Source: Kordia jejudonensis
Lineage (GTDB): Bacteria; Bacteroidota; Bacteroidia; Flavobacteriales; Flavobacteriaceae
DNA: 64,000 nt
Reading direction: 5' to 3'
Assembly: GCF_001005315.1 (NCBI RefSeq)
Contig: NZ_LBMG01000011.1
Span: forward strand, 62,001-126,000
The translations under genes and the position numbers were made by a program. This document shows, piece after piece, positions 63,151-64,000 of this stretch. Below the pieces are notes generated by a model, which had not been told where the DNA came from, ran no database searches, and was given only the letters and a program-made list of their open reading frames with translations. Every line of letters begins with the position of its first letter. Position 1 is the stretch's first letter.

Positions 63151-64000
63151 GTGAATACCATAGATTTTTTTGACACATACAAAGCCGAAAATCCATCCGC
63201 AATAACCATTGGAACGTTTGACGGTGTTCATGTGGGACACAAAAAGATTATTGAAAATCTTATTGAAAAATCTGATGGACTTTCCACAACCTTGCTTACC
63301 TTTTTTCCGCATCCGCGAATGGTTTTACAGCAAGACACAAACATCAAACTAATAAATACTATTGATGAACGCATTCAACTTTTAAACGAAACAGGATTAG
63401 ATACGCTCATTGTATATCCGTTTAGCAAAGAATTTTCTAGATTGACGGCAAAAGATTTTGTGCGTGATTTATTGATTGATCGATTGCATCTAAAAAAAAT
63501 CATCATTGGATACGATCATCGTTTTGGAAGAAATAGAACAGCAAATATTGACAACTTACGTGAATTCGGAACAATTTTCGAATTTGAAGTTGAAGAAATT
63601 AAAGCCAAAGAAATTGATGATGTAACGATAAGTTCTACCAAAATTAGAAAAGCACTGAACGAAGGCGATATTAAAACCGCAAATGCGTATCTTGGATATG
63701 AGTTTATGCTTACAGGAATTGTTACTTCGGGAAAAGGCTTAGGGAAAACAATTGACTTCCCAACGGCAAATATTCATATTAAAGAAACCTATAAATTAAT
63801 TCCGAAACAAGGTGTATATCTTGTCAAAAGTACAATTAAAGACACCACCGTTTTTGGCATGATGAATATTGGCACAAACCCAACTGTACAAGGAAAAACA
63901 CAAACTATTGAAGTACACTTTTTTGACTTTACAGAAGATATTTATGATGAAACCATTCAAGTATCATTGTTAACGCGCTTGCGCAATGAGCAAAAATTTG
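63151..64000 (+). CDS. ribF: bifunctional riboflavin kinase/FAD synthetase, C-terminus cut by window edge
   Basis: RibF phosphorylates riboflavin to FMN and adenylates FMN to FAD. The open frame runs to the window end (about 283 codons). The N-terminal nucleotidyltransferase domain has ITIGTFDGVHVGHKKII (about residue 18), FFPHPRMVL (about 52), IIGYDHRFGRNR (about 120) and SSTKIRKALNEG (about 165). The kinase domain begins GIVTSGKGLGKTIDFPTANI (about 190). The GTG at 63151 is the likely start; a TTG lies two codons upstream. Full proteins are about 310 residues, so about 25 are missing. Confidence 0.94.
   Translation, partial: MNTIDFFDTYKAENPSAITIGTFDGVHVGHKKIIENLIEKSDGLSTTLLTFFPHPRMVLQQDTNIKLINTIDERIQLLNETGLDTLIVYPFSKEFSRLTAKDFVRDLLIDRLHLKKIIIGYDHRFGRNRTANIDNLREFGTIFEFEVEEIKAKEIDDVTISSTKIRKALNEGDIKTANAYLGYEFMLTGIVTSGKGLGKTIDFPTANIHIKETYKLIPKQGVYLVKSTIKDTTVFGMMNIGTNPTVQGKTQTIEVHFFDFTEDIYDETIQVSLLTRLRNEQKF

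Noticed and set aside
1..64000. CRISPR arrays, rRNA operons or IS elements with DDE transposases
   Set aside because: No regularly spaced repeats, no rRNA sequence and no transposase-like frame were found on either strand.

Overview
The window is chromosomal DNA of a marine-type Bacteroidetes, most likely family Flavobacteriaceae (a Kordia-like genus would fit, but that is a guess). The evidence is low GC, no Shine-Dalgarno leaders, promoter-like TAnnTTTG boxes, many secreted proteins with type IX secretion (T9SS) C-terminal sorting domains, FG-GAP/VCBS and RHS proteins, and a Bacteroidetes-type lanthipeptide precursor.

Left chromosomal flank (1-17092): sucA (2-oxoglutarate dehydrogenase E1, cut by the window edge), a small outer-membrane barrel, conserved hypotheticals, a DUF2254 membrane protein, a TPR protein, then a leftward operon of a T9SS-sorted secreted protein, a 2246-residue SpvB/FG-GAP/RHS polymorphic toxin and a small lipoprotein that is a candidate immunity protein. 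A lanthipeptide-type precursor gene follows.

Genomic island (about 17093-57057, 40 kb): bounded by a 48-bp perfect direct repeat of the 3' part of tRNA-Leu(CAA). The intact tRNA is at the right end; the truncated copy and a full tyrosine integrase are at the left end. It carries an excisionase-like HTH gene, XRE regulators, T9SS-sorted FG-GAP and beta-helix proteins, a RiPP-like precursor with a TlpA-type lipoprotein, a leftward module (orphan Dam-like methylase, RadC-like JAB protein, HerA-like ATPase), replication and RNase H-like genes, and a mobilization operon (membrane proteins, VirD4-type coupling ATPase, accessory proteins, relaxase with a possible -1 frameshift). No conjugative pilus/T4SS genes are seen, so it looks like an integrative mobilizable element rather than a self-transmissible ICE. 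Its cargo includes three systems of interest: (i) a complete QatABCD anti-phage operon, beside a recombinase remnant on one side and two recombinases plus a tRNA 3' fragment on the other; (ii) a six-gene operon linking an NMT1/THI5-type ABC importer, a SAM methyltransferase, a SLOG/LOG-domain protein with a histidine-kinase-like ATPase end, and a response regulator; (iii) at the right border, a short prokaryotic Argonaute translationally coupled to a SMEK-domain protein with an APAZ-like C-terminal half, preceded by two unknown genes.

Right chromosomal flank (57093-64000): housekeeping genes prs, rplY/ctc and pth, a large T9SS-sorted reprolysin-like metalloprotease, and ribF cut by the window edge.

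A palindrome YTACGG-N4/5-CCGTAA occurs four times, each time in intergenic DNA upstream of an operon: the RHS toxin operon, the lanthipeptide precursor, qatABCD and the Argonaute operon. Two of these are in the host flank and two in the island, suggesting a shared regulator of conflict genes. All functional calls come from reading the sequence and family knowledge; no search was run.
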